DNA of 64,000 nucleotides from Calothrix sp. FI2-JRJ7 (GCA_019359675.1 JAHHGX010000070.1:142178-206177); one strand, 5' to 3'. Shown: positions 1-10,200, numbered from the stretch's first letter. Program-made: numbers and translations. Notes: generated from the letters alone by a model not told the origin.

Positions 1-2
1 AA

Positions 3-269
3 GACTTTGTAAATATACAAAACCCTGTTGCCAGTGCTTTAATGTCGAAAATGCATATGGATGTTTCTGAACGTCCAATGGTAAAGCTAATTTCACTACA
101 GGTACTCGCTTCGTTGGGTCTAAATCCTGCACAAGTCGAACAAATTTCTGTATTTATCGATACTTACTTTCTAGAGAGTTTATCTTTAAAAACTCTCCAA
201 GATTTGAGTGAAGCTTTATTAAATTTTACATCCTTAGCTGATTTACAACCTTGGTTACATCAAAGTTAA
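3..269 (+). CDS. DUF4351 / Rpn-family putative nuclease, C-terminal part (partial)
   Basis: The frame is open to the left edge, so this is the 3' end of a gene that starts outside the window; the first internal ATG is at 42. The visible C-terminus (SEALLNFTSLADLQPWL) is the usual DUF4351 ending of the large cyanobacterial family of Rpn/YdaD-like proteins, which carry a PD-(D/E)XK nuclease-like N-terminal domain and are often annotated as putative transposases. The upstream residues NPVASALMSKM also fit the linker of that family. Nothing of the catalytic part is visible. The family assignment rests on the tail motif alone. Confidence 0.7.
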   Translation, partial: DFVNIQNPVASALMSKMHMDVSERPMVKLISLQVLASLGLNPAQVEQISVFIDTYFLESLSLKTLQDLSEALLNFTSLADLQPWLHQS

Positions 270-687
270 TTATTATTAGAGCCTTACCCCCTTACCCCCT
301 TCCCTAAAAGGATACAGAAGACCGATTCAAGGGTAAGACCCCACACTTGAACGAAAAATCAACTATTTCAGCAGCTATAGGCGCCCAAACTGATAGCTCA
401 GAAACCCTATTAAATCGTTCGGGTAAGGGGTTAGGTCTTTAGGTCTTTTACATATAACAACCATTATCCGGTGCCCACTTGGAAAAAATAACATTACACG
501 GCGCCATGCATTTAATAAGCGATTTAGTAAACTAACGGAGAGCGGAACATGTACTTGTAGTTCCTAGTCAAATTACACGTGTTTACACGGTAGTTAAAGA
601 ATTAATAAATACATATTATATAGTTAATAAGACAACTTAGCTGCTTATTATAACGTTTTATACTTAGCATTATTGTATATTTTAGCT
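270..687. other. Intergenic region, no gene seen
   Basis: About 400 bases between the DUF4351 gene and the DUF2264 gene. It holds two GGCGCC sites (380 and 500) and AT-rich DNA before 688. I see no RNA gene, no convincing terminator and no long inverted repeat. Confidence 0.5.
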
Positions 688-2208
688 ATGGGCTTTACAA
701 GAATTATTCCAAAAGTAAAGTGGTTAGAAACTAAGTTTTTTCCTAATGTTCCTAAATTGACTAGACTAAAATTATTTTTTCGTCCTGTTTCCGGATGGTC
801 GATGCATGTAAAGCCTTATGATGGATACGAGCAAGATGATATTAAAATCAAAAACTTGTTTCTTACAACTACGGAAAACTCTGAAGAATTCAATTTACGG
901 TATAAAGCGCTTTTTGAGTATTTCGCAAATGGATTTGTTAAATACCGTTCAGTTCATGGTGCATCTGTTTGCTATCCTGGAGCTAGAAGTATACATGGTC
1001 TAACTATAGAAGGTCTCGAAGGTTTTGCTCGCTTTTTTCCGCTTGCCGCAGCTTGGCTTGCGTCAGGAAATGACGAAGTTATTAAGCTTGGAGGGGAAGA
1101 AGTAGAGTTAGTAGAAGTTTTGCGCCAAGGAATAATTGCAGGGACTGATCCACAAAATTCAGAATACTGGGGTCATATAAACAGTTTAGACCAGCGAATT
1201 GTAGAAGCCGCAGATATTGCTCTTGGTCTATGGATTAGCCGTGAGTATCTTTGGTCTGTATTATCTAATGAGGAGAAAAGCAAAGTTATTGTTTGGCTTG
1301 AACCAGTAGCCAATAAAAAGGTATACGAAAATAATTGGTTACTGTTTCCTGTTATAACTTTGAAGTTTTTACAAAGTCTAGGAGTTAATAATTTAAAATT
1401 AGAGCAAGTTATTAAAGAACGATACGAACAATTCAAGAAAAACTACATTGGACAAGGTTGGTTTGACGACCCGCCCAAAGGAGTTGATTATTATAATGCC
1501 TGGGCAATTCATTATAGTTTATTCTGGATAGACCAAATTGATTCTAGCTTTGACCATGATTTTATCAAAACAACTCATCAGGAGTTTATTGAATTTTACA
1601 AACACTTATTTAGTAAAAATGGATTCCCTGTAATGGGCAGGAGTGTATGTTATCGAATGGCTGCTCCTGCTCCATTAATTACGGGAACACTACTAGCTCC
1701 TGAAGTTATTAAACCCGGTCTTGCTTATCGTGCTTTAGATTTAACTTGGCGTTTTTTTGTAGAAAAAGATTCTTTACAGTATGGTAGCGTGACTCAAGGC
1801 TTCTGTTGTAAAGATTTGAGTCTTCTTGATAAGTATTCGGGTTCGGGTAGTTGCTTATGGTCTTTAAGGTCTTTAACTGCGGCTTTTTACGTTAGTAAGT
1901 TTATTCCTTTTTGGCAATCTTTTTCAGAAAAACTACCAATAGAAATTTCTGATTTTTCTGTTGTAAATGATTCTATAGGTTGGAAAATTCAAGGTAACTA
2001 TTCTACACAAACAATAGAGATTTATTTATTAAAGGAGCAAGGTAACAAAAAACCTAGGCTCAAAAAATATGGAATATTTAATCAGGTTCTTGAAGTGTGG
2101 TTAAAACGTCCTTTTCGTCCTGATAACTATAAAGCATTATATAGGCACCCTGTTTATTCTACAGCTTCTACAATTGTAAAGTGCAATAAAAGTAAATTTA
2201 AAGAGTAA
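688..2208 (+). CDS. DUF2264 domain-containing protein
   Basis: A protein of about 506 residues without signal peptide or membrane segment. The stretch YPGARSIHGLTIEGLEGFAR (about residues 100-119), followed by PLAAAWLASG, is the hallmark N-terminal motif of DUF2264 proteins, an alpha-rich family thought to resemble glycoside-processing alpha/alpha barrels. The middle carries further family-like blocks (GWFDDPPKGVDYYNAWAIHY, then GFPVMGRSVCYR). An in-frame TTG at 673 would add five residues; I prefer the ATG at 688, though neither has a clear ribosome binding site. It lies upstream of hpsA in the same direction but 0.55 kb away, so a role in processing or modifying the surface polysaccharide is an inference from position only. 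Confidence 0.8.
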   Translation: MGFTRIIPKVKWLETKFFPNVPKLTRLKLFFRPVSGWSMHVKPYDGYEQDDIKIKNLFLTTTENSEEFNLRYKALFEYFANGFVKYRSVHGASVCYPGARSIHGLTIEGLEGFARFFPLAAAWLASGNDEVIKLGGEEVELVEVLRQGIIAGTDPQNSEYWGHINSLDQRIVEAADIALGLWISREYLWSVLSNEEKSKVIVWLEPVANKKVYENNWLLFPVITLKFLQSLGVNNLKLEQVIKERYEQFKKNYIGQGWFDDPPKGVDYYNAWAIHYSLFWIDQIDSSFDHDFIKTTHQEFIEFYKHLFSKNGFPVMGRSVCYRMAAPAPLITGTLLAPEVIKPGLAYRALDLTWRFFVEKDSLQYGSVTQGFCCKDLSLLDKYSGSGSCLWSLRSLTAAFYVSKFIPFWQSFSEKLPIEISDFSVVNDSIGWKIQGNYSTQTIEIYLLKEQGNKKPRLKKYGIFNQVLEVWLKRPFRPDNYKALYRHPVYSTASTIVKCNKSKFKE

Positions 2209-2750
2209 ATTGAATTTTATTTTTAGTTTCTATCTCGTGGTACTACCCGAAGATAAGCATGAGCAATATCGAATGACATATTGCCATTGCAAAGCTTTGA
2301 GGCTTTATAAATCCTTCATATAGTTCACCACTAAAGATGTTTAATGTGTCATAATCTTGTGCCACTACAACCTAGCGTGATATTTCCACAAGCAACTGAT
2401 ATGTTTTAGCTCGCTAGTGGGTAACATAAGTCTACTCTCCTAATAACTTTTCACAAGTCCGTCTTGTGTGAAGTTTATCTTTCACAAAGTTAATGTAAAG
2501 TTATGGCATTATTACTCTCTCTCGACTATAAATCTATTAGTACATATGAAATCCTCATTAACCCGAAAATTTTCTATAAGTACTATGAATTGGACACTAT
2601 GTAAGTTTTTTTAAAACTATCTTTATTTGTTTAGCTTAACAAGGGGCAGGGTCAAAAACTTGTCTTTGCAAACAAGCCTAGGGTTGTTTGTTTATTTCAC
2701 GTAAACATAATCTCAGAAAACATTTTTACAAAAAAATTTATTCAATTGGC
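2209..2750. other. Long leader/promoter region upstream of hpsA
   Basis: About 540 bases without a plausible gene. It should contain the promoter of the hps operon. In Nostoc punctiforme hps genes are under developmental sigma-factor control, but I could not identify a sigma-specific box here by eye. No strong terminator for the DUF2264 gene is visible. Confidence 0.45.
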
Positions 2751-2760
2751 AGGAAAGGGG
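2751..2760 (+). promoter_or_regulatory. Ribosome binding site that sets the hpsA start
   Basis: The purine run AGGAAAGGGG ends two bases before the ATG at 2763. It is the best Shine-Dalgarno-like sequence near the 5' end of this reading frame, and it argues against the in-frame TTG at 2688, which would place 25 extra residues before it. Confidence 0.65.
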
Positions 2761-2762
2761 CT

Positions 2763-5700
2763 ATGTCTCGAAATCGCAAGTTAGTCAGGGCTATTCGGAA
2801 ATACTATAGAATTATTTGCGGCACTGTTACTAAACTCAGAAAGCTGTTGTTGTGGTTATTGCAATATTTACTGGTTGTAAAGAAAAAACCAAGGTCAGCA
2901 AACGCAGGTTTTGTCTTGCCTACAGTAGCAATGGTTTCAATAGTTGTAGTGTTGCTAACTATGGCGATTTTATTCCGCTCATTTGAACGTTCTCAAAATG
3001 CAAGTAATGTTCGTGTCAATGAAGCTGTTTTGAGAGCAGCAACTCCTGCACTTGATAGAGCTAAAGCGAAAATAAGTGAATTATTTGCTGACCCGTCATT
3101 GCCACGTGCTGTTCCGTCAAATGCAACTCTTTATAATACTTTAACATCCAAAATAGATGTATACACTTTAGGTGATGAAACACCTTTAACTTTAGCTACA
3201 AACTTAGATGCGAATGCAGAAATCACATCTCGAAATGATGGACCACTAGAAAATAAAGAAATTTTGGAAACCGCTTGGAAATTCCCGGTAGACACAGATA
3301 ATGATGGTAAATTTGACAGCTATACTCTCTACGGTATTTATTTCCGAACTCCACCCCAAAATGGTGTTAACCCGACTCGAAATCGTATTTCACTTGATGC
3401 TAGAACACCGCCTATGCTTTCTGGCAGAGCGGGCAATGCTTGTGATGCGCAAGGAGATACAAGTGCCAGCTTAGTTGGTAATTCTGGTTGGTATAAAATG
3501 CAAACAGGAGAATTAAAAAAGAGCTTCTTTGTTTACGCTGCGACAGTTCCTATTACTCAAGTTCCACTAAACAATGGAAGTCCAGATAGTAAATATGAGC
3601 AGTACAAAGGAAATAAAAGTTTTTCAGCAATCGAATTACAACAAGACCGTACTCAGTTACCTATTACAAACAATGCTGTTGTCTATGAGGATGACTTGGA
3701 CATTACACCAGGTCCAAAATTTCGCTTGAATGGACGTGTGTTTACCAATAGTAACTTAATGATAGGAAAGGCAAGTTCGCCAGGTTTATTTCCGATTACG
3801 CTATTCCAAGTAAGTAGTAAAGACTCTTGTTATTATGAGCGAGAAAACGGCAAGATAATTGTTGGTGGAAATTTAGCTGGTGCTGCTCCTGTCGAAGCAA
3901 CAGATAGCGGTGGAGACGAAATTCATTTATTTAGGGAAAATAATTCACCAGATACAAGTAAAAAACTTTCATCTACAAATAAATCAACCACTGACGCTCC
4001 AAATCAAGTTGCTTATAACAGCCAAGCTTATGCCGAACGTATTGATTTATTGGTAACGGCACAATTTGCTCGAAATCAAAGTACTGACCCAACTGAAGTA
4101 ACAGATAATATTACCAGACGAAGGTCTAATGACCCTAGTTTGAACTTTAATAGAGTACGTCGAGACGAGATAGAAAATTATTTTAGAAAACGTACTAGGC
4201 GAGTACCATTTAAAGAGGTTCCCTACACTAATCCTCCTACGCCTGCTACTACTGGTTTTACGACAGCAAATGTCCTACAAGGAACAGAAACTGGAGTTCC
4301 CAATGACAAACTGCGACCTCCCAATGAGTGGATATATCCTCAAGCAGTAACAGATGCAAGCAGAAGACTTAATTTAGCTCCTGCACAATTACCAGCAACA
4401 GACCCAGAACTAGTTGAAAGAAGCCCTTCTGAGGAAAGACAGCTAGCTGATCGTATTCTTATTGGCAACAACTTACCTGAACTTAGATGGGATAACACTA
4501 AGCAAGAGTTCGTTGGAGAAGAAGAAAATGAAGACATCACGGGTCAGAAATGGAAAGACACCAGTGGAAATGACACAAGTAACACACGTTATAGAAATAC
4601 TCGTGTTAAACAACTAGCTGACTTAGGTGAAACTGAACGCGATGGTTTTTGGGAAAATTCCGCAGCTTCGCCAAGACGTAATGTCCTAGACGTTGTAGGT
4701 GGTTTAAGAATAGTTACTGGCGCCGGAATATATAGAAGTGCTGGCTCATTTCTACCTACACCTCCACGACCTGCTAACGATCTAAATACAACTGGGAACG
4801 AAAATGCTGCTCCTGTAGTGTGGTCGGATGCAATGCCTATGGTTGTACCTAATCCTACCGACCCTGCTGAACAGTCGCGCGGTCACTTAGTCATGCGTGC
4901 TTCAGCAGTCTATCACTATAATAGGGACGCTTACGACCCCCGAAACACCACACCAGATAAGTTTCAAACTCCAATAGCCTGTGTAAGCAGCTACTACAAC
5001 CCTACTAATGCAACTACTGCAACGACGAATACTTATGACCCTCGAAATCCTGCAACTGTAGCAGCATCTAATAATGGTCGTAGTTACGCAGCACCTACAA
5101 GCACAGCTGCAAATGTCACTAGAGGTTTTCCTTTAAATGCGAATGGTTTATTTGATACAGTTGCCGAAGATGTAACTAATAGTGGATTAAGCTTGGTAGA
5201 ACGCTTAAAGTATCAAGCTAACTTAGTGTTTCCGAATGGTCGCATCGTTAACCCACTACTTTGGCAGGCACTTCAAAAGCCTAGCACCCAAGATTTAACT
5301 TTAGCTGAACAATCAGCTATTGATTCAACAATCTGTGCAATACAAATAGCTGATGGCAGTCTTAGCGCTAGTAGTAGTATTATTCCAGATGATGCCATCA
5401 AAGAGACAGCCTTTCTTGATGCAAGACAAATTAAAGCTATAGATGCAGGCGCACCGACAGGAGCATATGATTTAGAAATTGAACAGCGTCAGCCCTTAGA
5501 AATTCGCGCAACACAAGTAGATTTAAATTTACTTCGCACCACATCGATTACAGGTACTTGGACAAATGAGTATCTTTTACCTAATAGTGGTGTAATTTAT
5601 GCGACTCGTGATGATGCCCAAGCAGATCGCAGCAATCCAACTAGTGCTAACGTCAGTGCAACAGACTACAGGCTCGACCCAACTCGCCGTCCAAACGCTA

Positions 5701-7505
5701 TCATGCTGATCAACGGTAGTAATTTGAGCCGTCAAAATAATTATAGACCAGAAGAGAAAGGATTAATCTTAGCAACAGACTTACCTGTTTACGTTAAGGG
5801 CAACTTCAACTTACACACGAAACAAGAATTTAAAGGCTCAGATGTATTAAGTTCTGCTTCTGATTGGGACAGCAAATTTTATACTCGTTCAGACAGAGAC
5901 AGTAACTTTGCTTGCCGTCCCAATGACCCAAGACTACCTAATTGTACAACAGGGGAAACTTGGCGCCCTGCGTCAGTTATAGCTGATGCTATTACCCTAC
6001 TTTCTGATAATTTCCGTGAAGGTTATCGTAATGAGGGTGATTATGACCTAAGAAATAATCAAACAGATACGACAACAGAACCCCAAGTGGGAGCCAGCCC
6101 ACCCAGAAACGCAACCGACGTAATCGCAAGTAGATTAAGCAACGGTTTTTGGAATAATAGCTTTGTAACATCTACCGCTGTTGATGACAGTTACTACAGG
6201 GCTAATCCTACTGCTGCTGATCCTGTTAATCGAAATAGCTCTTACCTTAATAACTTTGTTACTCCTGTTCAAAGGCGAGGCGCTTTCTCTGAGTATGTAA
6301 TGGAAATGTGCTTCAAACTACCAGTTTCAGAGTGTGGAGCAACTGATTGGTATGTTGGTTATGACGCAGACAATAATAACACAATTACAGCTGCTGAAAG
6401 AGATATAAGATCCAGTAGTTTACCAGCTGTCGCAAACGCGACTCAATTAGTGGCTGGCACTACAGCTAGATCACCGAAGGCAGGTTATGAAAGATTTGCC
6501 CGAAGAGTTGCTTTTCGACGTACTGCTGGTGGTAACTTAGCAAATTCAGGTGGCACTGATTTGAATATTGCATCTGAACGCCCAATACCTTTGGGAATAG
6601 TAGCTGGTCTAGTAAACACAGTACTAGCTTTGCCTGATAGTGCAGCAAACGCTTTGTGGTTTACAACCACAAATGCTGCTGCTCCAGCCGTAAATCCAGG
6701 CGCTGGCACTAAGAGATATAACAATACTGATCGTTTATTATTCTATAGTCTTCCTGTTGGCGCCCCATTAACCAGTCAACCACGATTAGAGCCAATTTTG
6801 CAAATCCAATCTCCAAGAACTAGTTTTGGAACCAATTTTGGTGACATCTCAAGAATTGGTACAGAGTCAGAGCGTGTAAAAAATACTCGGTGGTTGTCAA
6901 GAGCAAGAGCAACAACATTTAATCTTGTAATGGCAGCGGGTGATACTCCGGCACGTGCAGGGGTTGGCAACTACGAACGAAATGGTGGTTTACATAACTT
7001 TGTACGCTTCTTGGAAAACTGGGATGGAGTTGATGCAACTATTGCAGGTTCTTTCATCCAATTCAAACGCAGCGAATATGCTACGGCGCCTTGGCAAGTA
7101 TTTGTTAGACCAAACCCAGGTGATGCACCGCCTGTGAGAACTTTATTTACAGGTAGAGAAAATTTTGCTTATGTGACTGACAGTACACCAAGAGGAGAAG
7201 CACCTTTCTATATGGCTCCTAGTCGTAGCTGGGGTTTCGATGTAGCACTTTTGTCACAAAACCCTGACTTGTTCGCGCAACGCTTTGTAATTCCCTCGAC
7301 AGACCCACCAAACGAGTATTACAGAGAAATTAGCCGGGACGACAAGTGGGTACAAACTTTGTTATGTGCAGTTCAAGATAGAAACGAAGGCTTTGGCAAT
7401 GGTTTCAGCATAAGAATTACAGAAGGTGCCACAGTTACAACAAAAAATACTCAGTACGCTGTACCTAGTAATGTGCGTCCTGGTACTTGCCCTGCAAGTC
7501 CCTAA
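2763..7505 (+). CDS. hpsA: Hormogonium polysaccharide biosynthesis protein HpsA-like, giant PilX-type protein
   Basis: A 1580-residue protein. A basic leader (about residues 1-47) is followed by AGFVLPTVAMVS and a hydrophobic helix (about 48-75), like the N-terminal anchor of a PilX-type minor pilin. The rest is a very long Asn/Thr/Pro-rich extracellular-type domain. Two calcium-loop-like motifs are visible: DTDNDGKFDSYT at about 177 and DADNNNTITAAE at about 1201. In Nostoc punctiforme, hpsA heads the hpsA-hpsG cluster needed for hormogonium polysaccharide and gliding. The same order here (A, then three small pseudopilins, then GT2 enzymes) supports the call. The start is ATG 2763 because of the purine-rich site before it. 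GGCGCC is sparse in this gene (three copies) compared with its neighbours. Confidence 0.82.
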   Translation: MSRNRKLVRAIRKYYRIICGTVTKLRKLLLWLLQYLLVVKKKPRSANAGFVLPTVAMVSIVVVLLTMAILFRSFERSQNASNVRVNEAVLRAATPALDRAKAKISELFADPSLPRAVPSNATLYNTLTSKIDVYTLGDETPLTLATNLDANAEITSRNDGPLENKEILETAWKFPVDTDNDGKFDSYTLYGIYFRTPPQNGVNPTRNRISLDARTPPMLSGRAGNACDAQGDTSASLVGNSGWYKMQTGELKKSFFVYAATVPITQVPLNNGSPDSKYEQYKGNKSFSAIELQQDRTQLPITNNAVVYEDDLDITPGPKFRLNGRVFTNSNLMIGKASSPGLFPITLFQVSSKDSCYYERENGKIIVGGNLAGAAPVEATDSGGDEIHLFRENNSPDTSKKLSSTNKSTTDAPNQVAYNSQAYAERIDLLVTAQFARNQSTDPTEVTDNITRRRSNDPSLNFNRVRRDEIENYFRKRTRRVPFKEVPYTNPPTPATTGFTTANVLQGTETGVPNDKLRPPNEWIYPQAVTDASRRLNLAPAQLPATDPELVERSPSEERQLADRILIGNNLPELRWDNTKQEFVGEEENEDITGQKWKDTSGNDTSNTRYRNTRVKQLADLGETERDGFWENSAASPRRNVLDVVGGLRIVTGAGIYRSAGSFLPTPPRPANDLNTTGNENAAPVVWSDAMPMVVPNPTDPAEQSRGHLVMRASAVYHYNRDAYDPRNTTPDKFQTPIACVSSYYNPTNATTATTNTYDPRNPATVAASNNGRSYAAPTSTAANVTRGFPLNANGLFDTVAEDVTNSGLSLVERLKYQANLVFPNGRIVNPLLWQALQKPSTQDLTLAEQSAIDSTICAIQIADGSLSASSSIIPDDAIKETAFLDARQIKAIDAGAPTGAYDLEIEQRQPLEIRATQVDLNLLRTTSITGTWTNEYLLPNSGVIYATRDDAQADRSNPTSANVSATDYRLDPTRRPNAIMLINGSNLSRQNNYRPEEKGLILATDLPVYVKGNFNLHTKQEFKGSDVLSSASDWDSKFYTRSDRDSNFACRPNDPRLPNCTTGETWRPASVIADAITLLSDNFREGYRNEGDYDLRNNQTDTTTEPQVGASPPRNATDVIASRLSNGFWNNSFVTSTAVDDSYYRANPTAADPVNRNSSYLNNFVTPVQRRGAFSEYVMEMCFKLPVSECGATDWYVGYDADNNNTITAAERDIRSSSLPAVANATQLVAGTTARSPKAGYERFARRVAFRRTAGGNLANSGGTDLNIASERPIPLGIVAGLVNTVLALPDSAANALWFTTTNAAAPAVNPGAGTKRYNNTDRLLFYSLPVGAPLTSQPRLEPILQIQSPRTSFGTNFGDISRIGTESERVKNTRWLSRARATTFNLVMAAGDTPARAGVGNYERNGGLHNFVRFLENWDGVDATIAGSFIQFKRSEYATAPWQVFVRPNPGDAPPVRTLFTGRENFAYVTDSTPRGEAPFYMAPSRSWGFDVALLSQNPDLFAQRFVIPSTDPPNEYYREISRDDKWVQTLLCAVQDRNEGFGNGFSIRITEGATVTTKNTQYAVPSNVRPGTCPASP

Positions 7506-7647
7506 TTAAACAAACTAACTGAGGATAAATTCACAAATTTTTAAGACCTACCTAGGTTTACGTGAAAACAGCGAAAGGAGCTAATTGCAATACACAAGCT
7601 AAACAAAATTGTCACCCATTAATGATAATTATTTCTTAAACAAAGAT

Positions 7648-8316
7648 ATGAAATTTAAGCAACAGCAAGCAACTTCACAAGAATCAAGCGAATCTGGTTT
7701 TACGATTATTGAGTCATTAATGGCAATAATCGTAGTCAGTATTTTACTGGCTGCAATTGCACCTGTTCTAGTTCTATCGACTGCAACTCGTGTTCAGGCA
7801 AGACGTATAGAACTAGCAACTCAAGCAGCAAAGGCTTTTGTCGATGCTATTCAGTCTAAGACTATAGCTGACCCAGATCGAACAACAACACTGAGTGCTG
7901 CAACCTCTACTCTACCTCGAACACTAAGCAATAATACTAGTGATTATTTGTTAAACGTTCCTGCTCCTAATAATACAACTGGTTTGTACTGTTTCAGTAG
8001 AAATGGTTCCATCACTGAACCTGCTAGTTGTCCTTCCCAACAAAATGTAAGGTTTTATATCCAAGCTATTCGGCTCGCGGTTAATCTTAGCGAACCCGAT
8101 AAAGGTCAGGGTTATCGCTTGGGAATTAGAGTATATCGAAACGATACGAATTTCCCTGCAAAAGCAGCAAAAGATGGAGAAGAAGGAAAAAACCAATCGA
8201 CTTTTACAGGAGGGCTAGGCAGTCGCAAAAAACCGTTGGTAGAAATGACTACTGAAATTGTTAGAGGTCAACCATCTTATGGCGCCCTGTGTAGTCGTCT
8301 TGGAGGTTGTCAGTAA
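7648..8316 (+). CDS. hpsB: Hormogonium polysaccharide pseudopilin HpsB-like
   Basis: A small prepilin-like protein of about 222 residues. A hydrophilic leader of 16 residues precedes GFTIIESLMAIIVVSILLA, the type III signal of pseudopilins, with Gly17 at the predicted PilD cleavage site and the conserved Glu five residues into the mature form. The C-terminal part has two cysteines close together (ALCSRLGGCQ). It lies about 140 bases after hpsA and is followed closely by hpsC, so the three are probably one operon. An in-frame TTG at 7609 would lengthen the leader by 13 residues; the ATG at 7648 gives a more typical leader length. By analogy with Nostoc punctiforme it acts with a type IV pilus-like machine in polysaccharide secretion. 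Confidence 0.8.
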   Translation: MKFKQQQATSQESSESGFTIIESLMAIIVVSILLAAIAPVLVLSTATRVQARRIELATQAAKAFVDAIQSKTIADPDRTTTLSAATSTLPRTLSNNTSDYLLNVPAPNNTTGLYCFSRNGSITEPASCPSQQNVRFYIQAIRLAVNLSEPDKGQGYRLGIRVYRNDTNFPAKAAKDGEEGKNQSTFTGGLGSRKKPLVEMTTEIVRGQPSYGALCSRLGGCQ

Positions 8317-8367
8317 TATTTAGTCAACTGCGTTAGTAAGTTATTAATTCAATTGTCATTCTTATCA

Positions 8368-9345
8368 ATGAAAAAAAACAACGGGATAAATACACTGAGG
8401 AAGCTGTTAACAATCCAGTTAAAGCAATCTCATGACTCTCAAAAAAATAATGGTTTTACCTTGATTGAATTATTAGTAGCAATGATACTAGCAGTGTTAG
8501 TTATCACTCCCCTACTAGGTTTTATGCTAGATGTTTTACAAACAGACCGCAGAGAACAAGTTAAAGCTAACTCAGAACAAGAAATTCAAGCCGCGACAGA
8601 CTATATCGCTCGCGATTTGCAACAAGCTCTCTATGTATACGATGCAACAGGTGTTGATACAATTAAGTCTCAATTACCAACAATAACTGGTGGAACACCA
8701 ATTCTAGTATTTTGGAAACGAGAGTTTAGTGAGGAAAGTATTTCTTTAACAGGTGTTGCAAACAGAGATGATTCTTTTGTTTATTCATTAGTTGCATACT
8801 ACTTAATCCAAGACAGTAGTACAACTTGGTCAAAAGCTGCTCGTATCGCTAGATTTCAAATTAAGGATGGCGTAGCAAATAGTGTTAATTCTATAGACTG
8901 CACAGGTAAAACATATAGTTCAACTGTAACTTTCAGTAAATGTCCAGATAAAGGATATAGGCCTTTTAATCTATCCCAAAAAGGTAAAACTTTGCAAGAG
9001 AAAATGAATAGTTGGACACCTGTAACAACTGCATACGATGAAAAAGCGTTAGTTTTAGTGGATTACATTGACCAAAGTACTGCAAGTGCGAGCGGTACGA
9101 ATTGTCCAGCAAATACAACAAATACTACGTGGAGCAAAATTCCTGCAAATCCTCAAATGGCAGGTTTTTATGTTTGTGTAGATTCGCTCGATGGAAACAA
9201 TAGAAGCGTTGTAGAAGTTTACTTGCGAGGAAATGCGCTAGCTCGTTATCAAAATAACAATATTGCTTTTAACGACAACCAAAGCTCTTTTTTCCCAACG
9301 TCAAGTGTGAGAGTGCAAGGACGCAGCTTTATTTTCAGCAAGTAA
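8368..9345 (+). CDS. hpsC: Hormogonium polysaccharide pseudopilin HpsC-like (PulJ/GspJ type)
   Basis: About 325 residues with a prepilin motif, NGFTLIELLVAMILAVLVIT, starting at about residue 28; the leader is basic. The following EQEIQAATDYIARDLQQALYVYD is typical of GspJ/PulJ-like minor pseudopilins. The globular part contains several cysteines. It lies about 50 bases downstream of hpsB and 37 bases upstream of hpsD, which suggests a single transcript. The TTG at 8353 is in frame, but the ATG at 8368 is the more natural start. Confidence 0.8.
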   Translation: MKKNNGINTLRKLLTIQLKQSHDSQKNNGFTLIELLVAMILAVLVITPLLGFMLDVLQTDRREQVKANSEQEIQAATDYIARDLQQALYVYDATGVDTIKSQLPTITGGTPILVFWKREFSEESISLTGVANRDDSFVYSLVAYYLIQDSSTTWSKAARIARFQIKDGVANSVNSIDCTGKTYSSTVTFSKCPDKGYRPFNLSQKGKTLQEKMNSWTPVTTAYDEKALVLVDYIDQSTASASGTNCPANTTNTTWSKIPANPQMAGFYVCVDSLDGNNRSVVEVYLRGNALARYQNNNIAFNDNQSSFFPTSSVRVQGRSFIFSK

Positions 9346-9382
9346 ACAATATAAGTTGCAAACGTTAATAAGGATGAATTAT

Positions 9383-10093
9383 ATGCAAAATCTATCCAGT
9401 GTAAAAATAACAAACCAATTTAAGTCAAAAAGCTTAGCATTAATTTTAAAAAACTTATACACGACATCTCACTTTTATACACCCAAGTGGTCAAATAAAG
9501 ATGGAGGCTTTACATTAATAGAAGTTTTAGTAGTTGTAGTCATTATAAGCATATTGTCAGCAATTGTTGGTCCTTCTTGGCTTGGTTTTTTAGAAAGACA
9601 ACGTGTTAATAAAGCTAGTGATGCCTTATTTGCAGCACTACAAGAAGCACAGCGAGAAGCGAAAAAGAATAAAATTAATTACAGCGTTGGCTTTAGAAAC
9701 AAAGATAATATTCCTGAATTTGCTGTGTTTCAAGGAACTAGTATACCCGCAGGTGATCCAAGGTGGAAAAAATTGGGTGAAGATATGGGATTTCGACCCG
9801 GACAACTTTTAGTATATACAAACTTAGATGCTTCCACTAGCAACAAAAAAACAGCCTCAAATATCAACTTTACTACACCTGGTGGTAGTATTATTACCTT
9901 TGACTATATGGGTACTGTTTCAAAACCAAATTTTGGAACATTTGGAGGTTCATCAGATATTCTTGGTCTAAAGGTTGCAGTTGCTGTGCCTCAAAGAGGC
10001 TCTAACAGTGCTGGTTACTTAAAAAGATGTGTATTTATAGATACTTTAATTGGGGGAATGAGGACGGAGAAAGATGAGGAATGTAAAAAATAA
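9383..10093 (+). CDS. hpsD: Hormogonium polysaccharide pseudopilin HpsD-like (GspH/FimT type)
   Basis: About 236 residues with a prepilin motif GGFTLIEVLVVVVIISILSA after an unusually long leader of about 41 residues. The continuation PSWLGFLERQRVNKASDALF and the C-terminal RCVFIDTLIGGMR match the GspH/FimT-type pseudopilins of cyanobacterial hps loci. A purine-rich AAGGA lies about eight bases before the ATG at 9383, which supports this start over the upstream TTG at 9356. A paralogue with the same landmarks sits at 16390-16920. It closes the pseudopilin block and is separated by 200 bases from the glycosyltransferase genes. Confidence 0.8.
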   Translation: MQNLSSVKITNQFKSKSLALILKNLYTTSHFYTPKWSNKDGGFTLIEVLVVVVIISILSAIVGPSWLGFLERQRVNKASDALFAALQEAQREAKKNKINYSVGFRNKDNIPEFAVFQGTSIPAGDPRWKKLGEDMGFRPGQLLVYTNLDASTSNKKTASNINFTTPGGSIITFDYMGTVSKPNFGTFGGSSDILGLKVAVAVPQRGSNSAGYLKRCVFIDTLIGGMRTEKDEECKK

Positions 10094-10150
10094 TCGGGAA
10101 ATTGCCGTAATCAAGAATATCTGAATAATAGTCAAAAACACTGAAGCCGT

Positions 10151-10200
10151 AACTTTACCCAGAGTAGAAAATAGAAACACTGGGTGTATTTTTATTTGTA
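10151..10200 (+). terminator. Possible weak terminator after hpsD
   Basis: The sequence TTTACCCAG, a loop, then CTGGGTG followed by TATTTTTATTT forms a short stem (about 6-7 bp) with a T-rich tail just downstream of hpsD. It could separate the pseudopilin genes from the glycosyltransferase genes, or act as a partial attenuator. Confidence 0.4.

Noticed and set aside
2209..2750. SigJ-type box upstream of hpsA
   Set aside because: Developmental sigma control of hps genes is known in Nostoc punctiforme, but I could not find a convincing match by eye and do not claim a site.
6466..6970. Minus-strand reading frames inside hpsA (60-79 residues)
   Set aside because: They lie opposite a well supported gene, lack ribosome binding sites and show no family motifs; they are frame shadows.
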